From Streptomyces sp. 3214.6 (lineage in GTDB: Bacteria > Actinomycetota > Actinomycetes > Streptomycetales > Streptomycetaceae), in NCBI RefSeq assembly GCF_900129855.1, contig NZ_LT670819.1:3348001-3412000 (forward strand): DNA of 64,000 nucleotides. Reading direction: 5' to 3'. Within the stretch, counting starts at the first letter, position 1. Each line of letters starts with the position of its first letter. Below the pieces are notes generated by a model that searched no databases, was not told where the DNA came from, and saw nothing but the letters and a program-made list of their open reading frames with translations. Both the position numbers and the translations under genes were made by a program. Below, one piece after another: positions 25,551 to 33,973 of this stretch.

Positions 25551-27023
25551 GTGAGTGACACCCCATTCGGATTCGGCCTTCCGCCGGAGGAGCCGGAAGA
25601 CGGCGACGAGGGCAAGAAGAAGGACTCGCAGAGCGGCGGTGGTCAGGGACCGGCCAACCCGTTCGGTTTCGGCGGGCTGCCCGGTGCCGGAGGCTTCGGC
25701 GGCCCGGGCGGTCCGGGCGCCGACAATCCGCTCGCCGCGATGTTCGGCTCACTGAACCCCAACGACCTGGGGGCCGCGTTCCAGCAGCTGGGCCAGATGC
25801 TCTCCTACGAGGGCGGCCCGGTGAACTGGGACATGGCCAAGCAGATCGCCCGTCAGACGGTCTCGCAGGGCACCTCCGACGGGGTGAAGGACGTGAGCGT
25901 CGGCCCCTCCGAGCGCACCGCGGTCCAGGAGGCCGTCCGTCTGGCCGATCTGTGGCTGGACGACGCGACGTCCCTGCCGTCCGGCGCGGCCTCGGCGGTG
26001 GCGTGGTCGCGCGCGGAGTGGGTCGAGGCGACCCTGCCCGCGTGGAAGGAGCTCGTCGACCCGGTCGCCGAGCGCGTCGGCGCGGCCATGGGCGATGTCT
26101 TGCCGGAGGAGATGCAGGCCATGGCCGGCCCACTGATCGGCATGATGCGCTCCATGGGCGGCGCGATGTTCGGCTCGCAGATCGGGCAGGCCGTGGGCGT
26201 CCTGGCGGGCGAGGTCGTCGGCTCGACCGACATCGGTCTGCCGCTCGGCCCGGCCGGGCGTGCCGCGCTGCTGCCGGTGAACATCGAGGCGTTCGGCAAG
26301 GACCTGGGCGTGGCGAAGGACGAGGTGCGGCTGTATCTCGCACTGCGCGAGGCCGCCCACCAGCGTCTGTTCGCGCACGTGCCGTGGCTGCGCTCGCACC
26401 TGTTCGGCGCGGTCGAGGGCTACGCGCGCGGGATCAAGGTCGACACGGCCAAGCTGGAGGACGTGGTCGGTCAGTTCGACCCGCAGAACCCCGAGCAGTT
26501 GCAGGACGCTCTGCAGCAGGGCATGTTCCAGCCGGAGGACACCCCGGAGCAGAAGGCCGCCCTGGCCCGTCTGGAGACGGCCCTGGCGCTCGTCGAGGGC
26601 TGGGTGGACGCGGTGGTGCACGCCGCCGCGAAGCCGCGCCTGACGTCCGCCGACGCCCTGCGTGAGACGCTGCGCCGCCGGCGCGCCACGGGCGGTCCCG
26701 CGGAGCAGACGTTCGCGACGCTGATCGGTCTGGAGCTGCGCCCGCGTCGCCTGCGGGACGCCTCCCGTCTGTGGGCCTCGCTGACGGACGCGCGCGGGGT
26801 GGACGGCCGGGACGCCCTGTGGGCCCACCCGGACATGCTGCCCACGGCCTCCGACCTGGACGACCCGGACGGCTTCGTGCACCGCGAGCACATGGACTTC
26901 TCCGAGTGGGACAAGATGCTCGGCGAGGCGGCGAACGGCGGCCCGGGCGAGAAGCCGAACCTGAAGAAGGACGCCGGCGAACACGGCTCCGGACGCGACT
27001 CCAAGGGCGACGACACCGAGTGA
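25551..27023 (+). CDS. Zinc-dependent metalloprotease-like protein (DUF2342/TIGR03624 family)
   Basis: The 490-residue product has a long Gly/Pro/Phe-rich N-terminal linker (about residues 1-75), then a helical core that includes A-L-R-E-A-A-H-Q-R-L-F, the family's signature region resembling a zinc-peptidase helix (E-x2-H). The substrate is unknown. The GTG at 25551 follows GAGGAACCCC. The stop overlaps the GTG of the downstream Nudix gene (GTGA, 27020-27023), so the two are coupled. Confidence 0.82.
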   Translation: MSDTPFGFGLPPEEPEDGDEGKKKDSQSGGGQGPANPFGFGGLPGAGGFGGPGGPGADNPLAAMFGSLNPNDLGAAFQQLGQMLSYEGGPVNWDMAKQIARQTVSQGTSDGVKDVSVGPSERTAVQEAVRLADLWLDDATSLPSGAASAVAWSRAEWVEATLPAWKELVDPVAERVGAAMGDVLPEEMQAMAGPLIGMMRSMGGAMFGSQIGQAVGVLAGEVVGSTDIGLPLGPAGRAALLPVNIEAFGKDLGVAKDEVRLYLALREAAHQRLFAHVPWLRSHLFGAVEGYARGIKVDTAKLEDVVGQFDPQNPEQLQDALQQGMFQPEDTPEQKAALARLETALALVEGWVDAVVHAAAKPRLTSADALRETLRRRRATGGPAEQTFATLIGLELRPRRLRDASRLWASLTDARGVDGRDALWAHPDMLPTASDLDDPDGFVHREHMDFSEWDKMLGEAANGGPGEKPNLKKDAGEHGSGRDSKGDDTE

Positions 27024-27535
27024 GCCTGTACGACGACGCGGTCCTCGTCCTGAAGGAGTACGAGGGCCAGGAAGAGCTGCGCCAGACCTACCTGGATCAT
27101 CTCGGGACGCATCCGGACGGCATGTGGAAGGCCTGCGGGGACGGGCACATCACGGCGAGCGCGCTGGTGATCGACCCGGAGCACGGGCGGGTGCTGCTCA
27201 CGCTCCACAAGAAGCTGCGCAAGTGGCTGCAGATGGGCGGCCACTGCGAGCCGGTCGACGCGACGCTGGCGGCCGCGGCCCTGCGGGAGGGCACCGAGGA
27301 GTCGGGCGTCCCCGGGCTGGCTTTGCTGCCCGGCGGGCCGGTGCGCCTGGACCGGCATCTCACGCCGTGCGCCTGGCACTTCGACGTCCAGTACGCGGCG
27401 CTCGCTCCGGCGGGGGCCGTGGAGGCCATCAGCGACGAGTCGCTCGACCTGCGCTGGTTCCCCTACGCCGAGGTGGCTGGGGTCGCCGACGAGTCGGTCG
27501 TCCGGCTGCTGGAAGCCACCCTCGCGCGGCTGTGA
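27020..27535 (+). CDS. Nudix hydrolase
   Basis: The 171-residue product has a Nudix box G-G-H-C-E-P-V-D-A-T-L followed by A-L-R-E-G-T-E-E-S-G-V. The REG-TEE metal-binding half is intact; the first Glu of the consensus (G-x5-E) is replaced by Asp, a mild deviation. The substrate is not predictable. It is translationally coupled to the metalloprotease-like gene and followed by a strong terminator. Confidence 0.88.
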   Translation: MSLYDDAVLVLKEYEGQEELRQTYLDHLGTHPDGMWKACGDGHITASALVIDPEHGRVLLTLHKKLRKWLQMGGHCEPVDATLAAAALREGTEESGVPGLALLPGGPVRLDRHLTPCAWHFDVQYAALAPAGAVEAISDESLDLRWFPYAEVAGVADESVVRLLEATLARL

Positions 27536-27545
27536 GCCTGAACGG

Positions 27546-27590
27546 GTAAGGGGCGACCTTCCAGGTGGCCGCCCCTTACGTTTGTTTTCC
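27546..27590 (+). terminator. Rho-independent terminator of the metalloprotease-Nudix operon
   Basis: The hairpin GTAAGGGGC...GCCCCTTAC (27546-27579) is followed by GTTTGTTTT, a U-rich tract rare in this GC-rich sequence. Confidence 0.88.
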
Positions 27591-27605
27591 GGACGGTTCG
27601 GCAGC

Positions 27606-27659
27606 GCCCCAAAGGGGCGCGGGAACCGCGCGGCCGGCCACGACGGGCCCGCAGCCGAT
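27606..27659. repeat. Dispersed Streptomyces intergenic repeat, copy 2
   Basis: It begins with the stem GCCCC-AAA-GGGGC and continues through GCGCGGCCGGCCACGACGGG and CGCAGCCGA. It aligns with 2768-2823. It lies between the Nudix terminator and the convergent AIM24 gene. Confidence 0.7.
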
Positions 27660-27693
27660 CGACGGGCCCATCGCGGCGCTACCAGCGGAGCGC

Positions 27694-28449
27694 TCAGCTC
27701 CAGACGTTGCCCTGGTTCTGACCGCGTGCCCCGTGCTGCCCCATGCCGTACTGGGCGGCCAGACCGGAGCCGATCGCCGCGTTCTGCGGCGGCAGCAGCT
27801 CGCTGGGCTGGACGAGCGCGTAGCCGGTGCCCATGAAGCTGAGCTCCCAGCCCTCACCGGTGTTGCCACGCCGGCGCCACACCCCGGAGGAGTGCGTCTG
27901 GGCCTGCATCTGCACCCGCAGCCCGGTCGACCAGGCGACGATCGCGTCGGCATCGCAGTTGACGTACTTGTCGGGCGTGACCTGCATCATCAGGGGCGCG
28001 CCCGAGGTCATCAGCGCGACCCTGCCCCGGCCGGTGATGTTGAGCTGGTACTTCCCGGAGCCGGAGATGCCGTACTGGCTGTCCACGGCGATGACGTCGT
28101 AGTGCAGCGAGGAGTCCATGGCCAGCACATAGCTGCCGTCGACGGTCAGCCCGTCCTGCTCCACATCCATCAGGTGGACGTGCTGGGCGAGGTTGGCGAG
28201 GTAGACCGTGCCCTGCCCGTGGCAGCGCATGAGGTCCAGTCCCTCGCCGGTGTACGCACGCGCGCGTCCCTGCTGGTTGCTCTGGTACTCGGCGTCGAAC
28301 TCCATCAGGCCCTGGTAGGCGACCATCGTGCCCTTGCGGGCGAGGATGTCGTCGTGGCCCTCCAGGGTGACGCGGAGCATCTGCTTGTTCTGCAGACTCC
28401 AGCGTTCCTGGGTCTGCGAGTCGTTGTGCGCGAAAAGTGGGCTCTGCAT
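27694..28449 (-). CDS. AIM24-family protein (third of cluster)
   Basis: The 251-residue protein has the AIM24 beta-structure throughout (M-L-R-V-T-L-E-G-H-D-D-I-L-A-R-K-G-T-M-V-A-Y-Q-G; G-E-G-L-D-L-M-R-C-H-G-Q-G; V-A-W-S-T-G-L) and a Gly/Gln-rich end. The fold is shared with the tryptophan RNA-binding attenuation protein; cellular role is unclear, and the name comes from a yeast mitochondrial protein. It is the promoter-distal member of a compact minus-strand operon with 28468-29148 and 29160-30821. Confidence 0.88.
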   Translation of the reverse strand: MQSPLFAHNDSQTQERWSLQNKQMLRVTLEGHDDILARKGTMVAYQGLMEFDAEYQSNQQGRARAYTGEGLDLMRCHGQGTVYLANLAQHVHLMDVEQDGLTVDGSYVLAMDSSLHYDVIAVDSQYGISGSGKYQLNITGRGRVALMTSGAPLMMQVTPDKYVNCDADAIVAWSTGLRVQMQAQTHSSGVWRRRGNTGEGWELSFMGTGYALVQPSELLPPQNAAIGSGLAAQYGMGQHGARGQNQGNVWS

Positions 28450-28467
28450 GGCGTTTCTGGCTCCCCC

Positions 28468-29148
28468 TCAGCCCCGGACCCGAAGGCGGTCCGTGCTGTC
28501 CTCGCTGGGCTGGACGACGACGATGCCCTGACCGGAGAAGGCCATCTGGTAGGCCTCGCCGCTGCCCCGGCCGATGAGCGACTGCGCCTTGAAGCTGCGC
28601 TTGCCCTTCACCTTGAGGTTCGGCGACCAGGCGACGAGCGCGTCGGGGTCGACGTACGTCTCGTCCTCGCCGCCTCCGCAGTCGACGACGATGGGCTTGC
28701 CCCGGGAGGTCAGTGCGACCCAGCCCTGCCCGGAGATCTTGGTGTTCCACAGGCCCTGTCCGGCGAACTTCGCAAGCCCCTTGACGCGTTCGACGCCCCA
28801 GGTGAGGTGTGCGTCGAAGGCGAGCAGATTGGTGGCGTTGACGGAGATGCCGTCGCCGTTGAGGTTGATGACGACGACGTTCGCCCCGTAGTCGGCGAGG
28901 TAGAGCAGGCCGTCACCGGTGCACTTCATCAGAGGCGCGCCCTCGCCGGTCATCCAGTCGCGTGCGATCTGGCGCACGGCCGGCGGGTTGGGCTCGTACT
29001 GGACGAAGCCCTCGTAGGCGACCATCGAGCCCACGCGCGCGAAGAGGTCGTTCCCGGTCTGCATGGCGACCTTCAGCATGTGGTTGCCGTGGTTCTCCAT
29101 GCGCGCGGTGACGGGTGCGGGGGCGTAGCCCGCGAGCGGCTGGTTCAT
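28468..29148 (-). CDS. AIM24-family protein (second of cluster)
   Basis: The 226-residue protein is a single AIM24 domain (L-K-V-A-M-Q-T-G-N-D-L-F-A-R-V-G-S-M-V-A-Y-E-G; E-G-A-P-L-M-K-C-T-G-D-G-L-L-Y-L-A). It is clearly paralogous to the genes on both sides. The ATG at 29148 follows GGGAG. It lies 11 bases after the TerD-AIM24 fusion gene and 18 bases before the third member, so all three are one operon. Confidence 0.9.
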   Translation of the reverse strand: MNQPLAGYAPAPVTARMENHGNHMLKVAMQTGNDLFARVGSMVAYEGFVQYEPNPPAVRQIARDWMTGEGAPLMKCTGDGLLYLADYGANVVVINLNGDGISVNATNLLAFDAHLTWGVERVKGLAKFAGQGLWNTKISGQGWVALTSRGKPIVVDCGGGEDETYVDPDALVAWSPNLKVKGKRSFKAQSLIGRGSGEAYQMAFSGQGIVVVQPSEDSTDRLRVRG

Positions 29149-29159
29149 GACGGGCTCCC

Positions 29160-30821
29160 TCAGACCTCGTACGGCTGGACGACGATGAAGTTGCCGGGAG
29201 CGCCCCGGAACTGGAGATTCACGCTCTCGCCGGTGTCGCCGGGGTAGGCGTTGCGGCGCATCCGCACCTGGCTGGAGACGACCACCTGGGAGGCGGCCGA
29301 CCAGGCGACGACGGCGTTGCAGTCGGCGAACGTGGTGGGCGTGACCGGCAGGACGACGGGCGTACCGTGTGTCTTCACGACGATCGTGCCGGTGCCCTGG
29401 AACTGCATGGTGAACAGCGCGCCCCCGGGGATGCCGTGGCCCTCGATGCGGCGGACCTCGTACTGGAGGCTCTCGTCGAAGGCGAGGACGTTCTCGGCGG
29501 AGACGCAGAGGGCGTCGCCCTGGAGTTCGACGGGGTGGAGGTGGGTGGAGTTCTCGGCGAGGAAGACCTGACCCTGGCCGGTGCAGCGCATCAGCTGCAT
29601 TTCCTGGCCGGTCGCGTTGCCCACGATCCGGCCGGCGAACCCGGCGCCCTTGTAGCTGAAGTCGACCTTGCCCTGGTAGAGGACCATGCTGCCCTGCCGG
29701 GCGAGCACCGGCTGGCCGCCGATGCCGAGGTCGACGCGGATCAGCTTCTTGTTCTGCTGCGTCCAGCGCTGTCCGGTGGGCGTCTCCTTGAACTGCTGGA
29801 GCGCGGCGGTCACACCGGCGCCGCCCTGGGGCGCGCCCTGCGGGACGCCGTACGCCCCCTGCTGGCCCGGGACCTGCCCGAACGGCGGCTGCTGGCCATA
29901 GCCGGGCGGCTGGCTCGGCTGGCCGTAGCCGGGCGGGGCCTGCGGGGCGTGGGGCTGCTGGCCGTAGCCGGGCGGCATGGGCGCGGTCGGCGCGGGGGGC
30001 TGACCGTAGGACTGCTGCTGCGGCGGCTGCCCGTAGGGCGCGGGGGCCGGAGCGGGGGGCGGGACCTGGCCGCCGCCGGGCGGGGTCATGGGCGCGACGA
30101 TGGTCGGCGCGGCGTGCATCGAGGGCGCGGGCGCCGGGGCGTGCGGCGCTGTCGCGCCGGGCGGAGGCGCGAAGCCCTGGGCGGCGGGCTGCGGGGCAGG
30201 GGCTGGGGCTGCCGGCGCGCCGAAGGCGGGCGGGGCGAAGCCCGGAGCGGCGGCAGCGGCCTGCGGCTGCTGCGGAGCGGCGGGGGCCTCCTCCTCGGCG
30301 ACCTCGCCGCCGAAGTTCTTCAGCAGCGCCTCCAGTCCGCCGTCAAAGCCCTGTCCGACGGCCGCGAACCGCCACACGTCCTTCAGATAGAAGTCCCCCA
30401 GCATCACGGCGCGCTCGGTGGTGAACTCCGAGCCATTGAACGCGTAGCGGGCCACTTCCTCGCCGCCGGCGACGATGCGGAGGTAGCCGGGGCCGATCTG
30501 TGACATCTGTCCGGCGCCGTCGAGGGTCGCCGTGAAGGCCAGCTTCTGGATCTGCGGCGGGATCCGGTCCAGCGTGATGCGGAAGGATTCCGTGTCGCCG
30601 GCCTGGGCGCCCAGGAGTTGGATGGACTCCTCGGGAGACTTCGGCTGGTTGAAGAAGACGAAGTAGCGGTCGTCCGACAGCCGTTCGTCGGCGTCGAGGC
30701 CGAAGCAGCTGATGTCGAAGGTCAGACCGGGACCGGCGATCTGCACGCCTACGTACAGATCGGTGCCCGCGGTGAGGTCACTGATCCTGGCCTTGTGGCC
30801 GCGTTGGAATTCCCTGGGCAT
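29160..30821 (-). CDS. TerD-AIM24 fusion protein
   Basis: The 553-residue product has an N-terminal TerD domain (about residues 1-180: D-L-Y-V-G-V-Q-I, C-F-G-L-D-A-D-E-R-L-S-D-D-R-Y-F-V-F-F-N-Q, T-E-R-A-V-M-L-G-D-F-Y). A roughly 170-residue Pro/Gln/Ala/Gly linker with repeated G-Y-G-Q-P units and a C-terminal AIM24 domain (about 355-553) follow. TerD domains bind calcium and occur in tellurite and stress systems. The fusion links it to two further AIM24 genes downstream. The ATG at 30821 (M-P-R-E-F-Q-R-G) starts directly at the TerD fold. Confidence 0.9.
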   Translation of the reverse strand: MPREFQRGHKARISDLTAGTDLYVGVQIAGPGLTFDISCFGLDADERLSDDRYFVFFNQPKSPEESIQLLGAQAGDTESFRITLDRIPPQIQKLAFTATLDGAGQMSQIGPGYLRIVAGGEEVARYAFNGSEFTTERAVMLGDFYLKDVWRFAAVGQGFDGGLEALLKNFGGEVAEEEAPAAPQQPQAAAAAPGFAPPAFGAPAAPAPAPQPAAQGFAPPPGATAPHAPAPAPSMHAAPTIVAPMTPPGGGQVPPPAPAPAPYGQPPQQQSYGQPPAPTAPMPPGYGQQPHAPQAPPGYGQPSQPPGYGQQPPFGQVPGQQGAYGVPQGAPQGGAGVTAALQQFKETPTGQRWTQQNKKLIRVDLGIGGQPVLARQGSMVLYQGKVDFSYKGAGFAGRIVGNATGQEMQLMRCTGQGQVFLAENSTHLHPVELQGDALCVSAENVLAFDESLQYEVRRIEGHGIPGGALFTMQFQGTGTIVVKTHGTPVVLPVTPTTFADCNAVVAWSAASQVVVSSQVRMRRNAYPGDTGESVNLQFRGAPGNFIVVQPYEV

Positions 30822-30965
30822 GCGTAACGACCGTCCCCCATCCCGATTGCGAGTGCGTCGCGTCAGGCTAACGGCAAAGTCCGACAACGCACGATGTCGG
30901 TACAGACCCGGTACACAACCCGCGTCCCGTGGTATCGGACGCGTTCACTGCGCGCGCGGTGCAGG

Positions 30966-31562
30966 TCACTCGTCGCGTGCGCCGGGCAGGTGGGGCAGCC
31001 GTTCGGCCGCAACGACGCCCTCCAGGTAGCCACGGGCGCGCTCCGTGCGCGGGTACGCCTCCAGCAGTCGCCAGAAGTCGGGGCCGTGGCCGGGCACAAG
31101 CAGATGCGCGAGTTCGTGGGCGAGGACGTAGTCGATGACGTACTCGGGCATGCCCTTGAGGCGGTGGGACAGGCGGATGCTGCCCTCGGCCGGGGTGCAC
31201 GAGCCCCAGCGGGTGTTCTGGTTGGTCACCCAACGCACCGAGGTGGGCCTGGCCCGGCCGTCGAAGCACTGGGCCGACAGCCGCTCGGCGCGCTCGGCCA
31301 ACTCGGCGTCGCCGGGCACCCGCCGGCTCTCCTGGGCGGCGAGTTTGTCGAGCATGACGCTCACCCAGCGTTGTTCCTCGGCCTCGGACATCCGGGCGGG
31401 GATGAGCACGATGGTGCGATCGCCCTCGCGGTACGCGGAGACCGTCCGACGTCGACGGGGACTCCTGCGGACCTCGATCGCGCTCACCCCGGAGCCGCTC
31501 GGCGGCTGGCTCGTCGGCTTCCGCTGTGGCGTTCCGGCGCGGTGCAGTGGGTCGGCGGGCAC
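30966..31562 (-). CDS. YgjP-like zinc metallopeptidase (M48/DUF45)
   Basis: The 198-residue product has the H-E-L-A-H zinc motif in V-L-A-H-E-L-A-H-L-L, followed by H-G-P-D-F-W, and the family segment N-T-R-W-G-S-C-T. An N-terminal basic stretch (R-R-S-P-R-R-R-R) precedes the core. The GTG at 31562 is used; a GTG at 31487 is an alternative. These proteins often occur near restriction or repair genes, but the substrate is unknown. It is divergent from the interrupted ThiF-like gene. Confidence 0.85.
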   Translation of the reverse strand: MPADPLHRAGTPQRKPTSQPPSGSGVSAIEVRRSPRRRRTVSAYREGDRTIVLIPARMSEAEEQRWVSVMLDKLAAQESRRVPGDAELAERAERLSAQCFDGRARPTSVRWVTNQNTRWGSCTPAEGSIRLSHRLKGMPEYVIDYVLAHELAHLLVPGHGPDFWRLLEAYPRTERARGYLEGVVAAERLPHLPGARDE

Positions 31563-31677
31563 GCCCCGACGTTACCCGCTGCACACGGGGGAAGTCCCGA
31601 CTCCGGGACGGTTCGGTTCCGATCTCTCCCGCCGCGTTTGCCTCATACGACGGATTTGTACGATGAACGCCCCTGCC

Positions 31678-31686
31678 TGTGGACAA
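31678..31686 (-). promoter_or_regulatory. DnaA box (TTGTCCACA)
   Basis: The 9-mer is an exact match to the Streptomyces DnaA-box consensus and sits in the intergenic region upstream of the ThiF-like gene. It is part of the longer shared string GTTGTCCACAGGC also seen near 42074 and, with one change, near 58102. Confidence 0.6.
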
Positions 31687-31804
31687 CTTTCGGCAGGCTC
31701 GGACGGGTCCGGGCATGCTGGCACTCGTCGGCGGAGCGAGGAGGACCCCACGCCCCTCGTTCCGCCGACGTGACGGGGAGTTTCCAGGCATACGGGGGCC
31801 TTTG

Positions 31805-32212
31805 ATGCATCCGATGGTGAAGCCCGCGCTGCGGCGCGGCTGGCGTGACCTCAACACGGTGCAGTTCGGAATGACTCCGGCGCACGCACTGACGCTCGGC
31901 CCGGTGGACACGGCGACGGGCAGTTTCCTCGACCTGCTTGACGGCACCCGCGGGCTCGCGCTGCTGCGCGAGGAGGGCCGCCGCATGGACCTGCCCGACG
32001 GGCATGTCGACCGGCTGGTGGAGCGGCTGGCGCGGGCGGGGCTGCTCGACGACGCGCGCGGCGGCGGGCCGGAAGCCGCGGCCCTGCGGGAGAAGACGGC
32101 GGTCCTGGACCGGCTGCGCCCCGACCTGGCCGCGCTGTCCCTCATCACCGCCGATCCGGGAGACGCGATCGAGCAGCTCACCGCCCGACGCCGGATGCGG
32201 GTCCAGGTACGC
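31805..32212 (+). pseudogene. ThiF/E1-like protein, N-terminal fragment (disrupted by insertion)
   Basis: The 136 codons begin M-H-P-M-V-K-P-A-L-R-R-G-W-R and end exactly at the left edge of the insertion element, in frame, at V-Q-V-R. Joining to the right-hand fragment after removing one 7-bp target repeat restores V-Q-V-R-G-A-G-R-V-G-V-V, the nucleotide-binding loop of ThiF-type adenylyltransferases. The intact gene would encode about 404 residues. Read-through into the element adds an unrelated Arg-rich tail ending at 32293. Confidence 0.9.
32206..32212. repeat. Target-site duplication, left copy (GGTACGC)
   Basis: GGTACGC directly abuts the left terminal repeat and is repeated exactly at 35872-35878 just after the right one. 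Seven bases fits the 4-8 bp range of IS21-family elements. Confidence 0.93.
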
Positions 32213-32235
32213 TGTGGACGACGGCGTAATTCCCC
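32213..32235. repeat. Left terminal inverted repeat
   Basis: The 23-mer starts TGTGGACGACGG and ends CGTAATTCCCC. It matches the complement of 35849-35871 at 16 of 23 positions. A second, subterminal copy of its inner half lies at 32241-32260. Confidence 0.9.
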
Positions 32236-32364
32236 GGGGCGACGGTCACGTAATTCCCCAGGTCCTGGCCTTTGTGTGGGGCTAGGTTGTTAGAGGCTGT
32301 CCGGTGTCGGCAGGTTGAGCCCGACACTGGCATCTGGGTGTGGCCTTGATCGAGGGGGAGGCTT

Positions 32365-32679
32365 GTGGTGGAGCTGCGCGCGGAAGCGGTCCGGTGGGTG
32401 GACGACGAGCCGTTCCCGGGCGTGGTGGAGGTCCGATTCACGGACGCGGAAGGGCATCAGTGGTCGCTGGTCGACAAGGCTCCGATCTTTGACGCCGACG
32501 GCGTGCTGGGTCCCGATTCGGCCTATCCACTGGAGGTCGGTGTCGCCTGCGTGATCGTCGGATCAGCCTGGCTCCAGGAGGATGGCGAGCGCGTCACGGT
32601 CTCCACCACGCCGCATGGTGTCGCGGCCAGGGATGGGCGGGACGAGTTCACGGTGCGGCGCGACCAGCTCACCTGCTGA
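32365..32679 (+). CDS. Passenger gene 1: uncharacterised acidic protein
   Basis: The 104-residue, probably beta-rich protein (V-E-L-R-A-E-A-V-R-W-V-D-D-E-P-F-P-G-V-V-E-V-R-F near the start) has no recognisable catalytic motif. A strong GGGGGAGG precedes two tandem GTG codons (32365 and 32368). It lies wholly inside the insertion element, 130 bases from its left terminal repeat, and reads toward passenger gene 2, which begins eight bases after its stop. The size and acidity recall small immunity or adaptor proteins, but that is only a resemblance; I assign no function. Confidence 0.82.
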   Translation: MVELRAEAVRWVDDEPFPGVVEVRFTDAEGHQWSLVDKAPIFDADGVLGPDSAYPLEVGVACVIVGSAWLQEDGERVTVSTTPHGVAARDGRDEFTVRRDQLTC

Positions 32680-32687
32680 GGGCAAGC

Positions 32688-33212
32688 GTGAGCATGCAGC
32701 GGTGGAGCTATCGCTATGTCGGACCGGCCGAGTTGAGGAGTCTCGTCCGACCGGGCGGCGAGGGCCGGAGCACGGGTTCGCCAGCGGACTTCGACGAGTG
32801 GGTCTCGGCTCGGACGGTGGAGGAGTTGGCCGAGCCCTTCACCTTCGTCGTGGATCATGCTGGGGTCCTGCGGCTCGCGCCGCGTCGCAGTGAGCACGTG
32901 GTGTGTGCTGCTGGGGAAGCGGTCCTGGGCGCCGGCGAGATCAGCTTCCGCGAGGAGTCCGGGCGGTGGGCGGTCGACGAGGTCAGCAATCAGTCGACCG
33001 GCTACTGCCCGGACGTCAGCTCGTGGGCGGCCGTCGCCGAGGCCCTGGACCAGGCCGGGATCGTTCGTCCGTCCGGCTTCACGCACGAGGTGGTGTTCCG
33101 GCGCTGCCCCTCCTGCCAACAGCTCAACGTCGTGCGCGAGGAGGACTTCGTCTGCGTCTTCTGCGACGAGGAACTGCCGCGGGAGTGGAACGTGGACCGG
33201 CCCGGACGCTAG
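32688..33212 (+). CDS. Passenger gene 2: uncharacterised protein with C-terminal zinc ribbon
   Basis: The 174-residue product has an alpha/beta N-terminal region (W-S-Y-R-Y-V-G-P-A-E-L-R-S-L; E-P-F-T-F-V-V-D). It also has a middle segment E-V-S-N-Q-S-T-G-Y-C-P-D and a C-terminal zinc ribbon with Cys at 140, 143, 156 and 159 (C-P-S-C...C-V-F-C). The GTG at 32688 follows GAGGG; an ATG two codons later is possible. Its TAG shares the palindrome CTAG (33209-33212) with the convergent istB stop, so the gene is fully integrated into the element. Function is unknown. Confidence 0.85.
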   Translation: MSMQRWSYRYVGPAELRSLVRPGGEGRSTGSPADFDEWVSARTVEELAEPFTFVVDHAGVLRLAPRRSEHVVCAAGEAVLGAGEISFREESGRWAVDEVSNQSTGYCPDVSSWAAVAEALDQAGIVRPSGFTHEVVFRRCPSCQQLNVVREEDFVCVFCDEELPREWNVDRPGR

Positions 33213-33973
33213 GTGGTCGGCGGCTTGTCGGTCGGGCTCTTGGGTCGCTTGTTGGGCCGGTAGCTGGGGCCGTTCATGATGACCTGGTGACTGGCGTTGA
33301 TGAGCCGGTCGAGGAGGGACTCGGCGACGACGGGGTTGGGGAAGAGCGGATACCAGTCACTGGGAGCCCGGTTGCTGGTGATGATCACGGACCGGCCCTG
33401 CCGCTCGGAGACGAGTTCGTAGAGGTCGTCGGCCTGGGGAGCGGTCAGCTGGCGCATGGCGAAGTCGTCCAGGATGAGCACGTCGGGGCGGACGATCTCC
33501 CGCATGCGCCGGTCCCAGGTGCGGTCCGCGTGGCCACCGGCGAGCTCGGCCAGGATCCGGCTGGTCTTGGAGAAGCGGACGTTGGCGCCCTGGCGGATGG
33601 CGAGGTGCCCCAGCGCCTGGGCGACGTGTGTCTTTCCGACCCCGACCGGCCCGAACAGAATTACGGACTCGCCCGCGTGGAGCCAGCGCAGGGCGGCCAG
33701 GTCACGGATCTGGGCCGCAGGCAGCTTCGGAGAGGCATTGAAGTCGAAGCCCTCCAAGGTGGCCTGCTGCTCGAACTTCGCTTTGCGCAGGCGGCGTTCG
33801 AAGGCGACGGCCTCACGGCGGGCGATCTCGTCCTGGCAGAGGACCTGGAGAAAGTCGAGGTGGCCGAGCTCGCCGCCATGGGCCTGGGCGAGGCGGGCGT
33901 CGAGAGTCTCCAGCATCCCCGACAGCCGCAGAGTTTTGAGTGACTCGCGCAGGGCGGTGTCCATCACGCTCAT
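33209..33973 (-). CDS. istB: IS21-family helper ATPase IstB
   Basis: The 254-residue AAA+ ATPase is related to DnaC and delivers target DNA to the transposase. Walker A is G-P-V-G-V-G-K-T and Walker B is V-L-I-L-D-D-F, with the sensor segment V-I-I-T-S-N-R. Its ATG overlaps the istA stop (ATGA at 33970-33973), so the pair is coupled. Its TAG shares CTAG with the convergent passenger gene 2. Confidence 0.95.
   Translation of the reverse strand: MSVMDTALRESLKTLRLSGMLETLDARLAQAHGGELGHLDFLQVLCQDEIARREAVAFERRLRKAKFEQQATLEGFDFNASPKLPAAQIRDLAALRWLHAGESVILFGPVGVGKTHVAQALGHLAIRQGANVRFSKTSRILAELAGGHADRTWDRRMREIVRPDVLILDDFAMRQLTAPQADDLYELVSERQGRSVIITSNRAPSDWYPLFPNPVVAESLLDRLINASHQVIMNGPSYRPNKRPKSPTDKPPTT

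Noticed and set aside
31805..32293. ThiF-like N-terminal fragment as an intact small gene
   Set aside because: The last 27 codons are read-through into the terminal repeat of the insertion element; the fragment ends before the nucleotide-binding loop.
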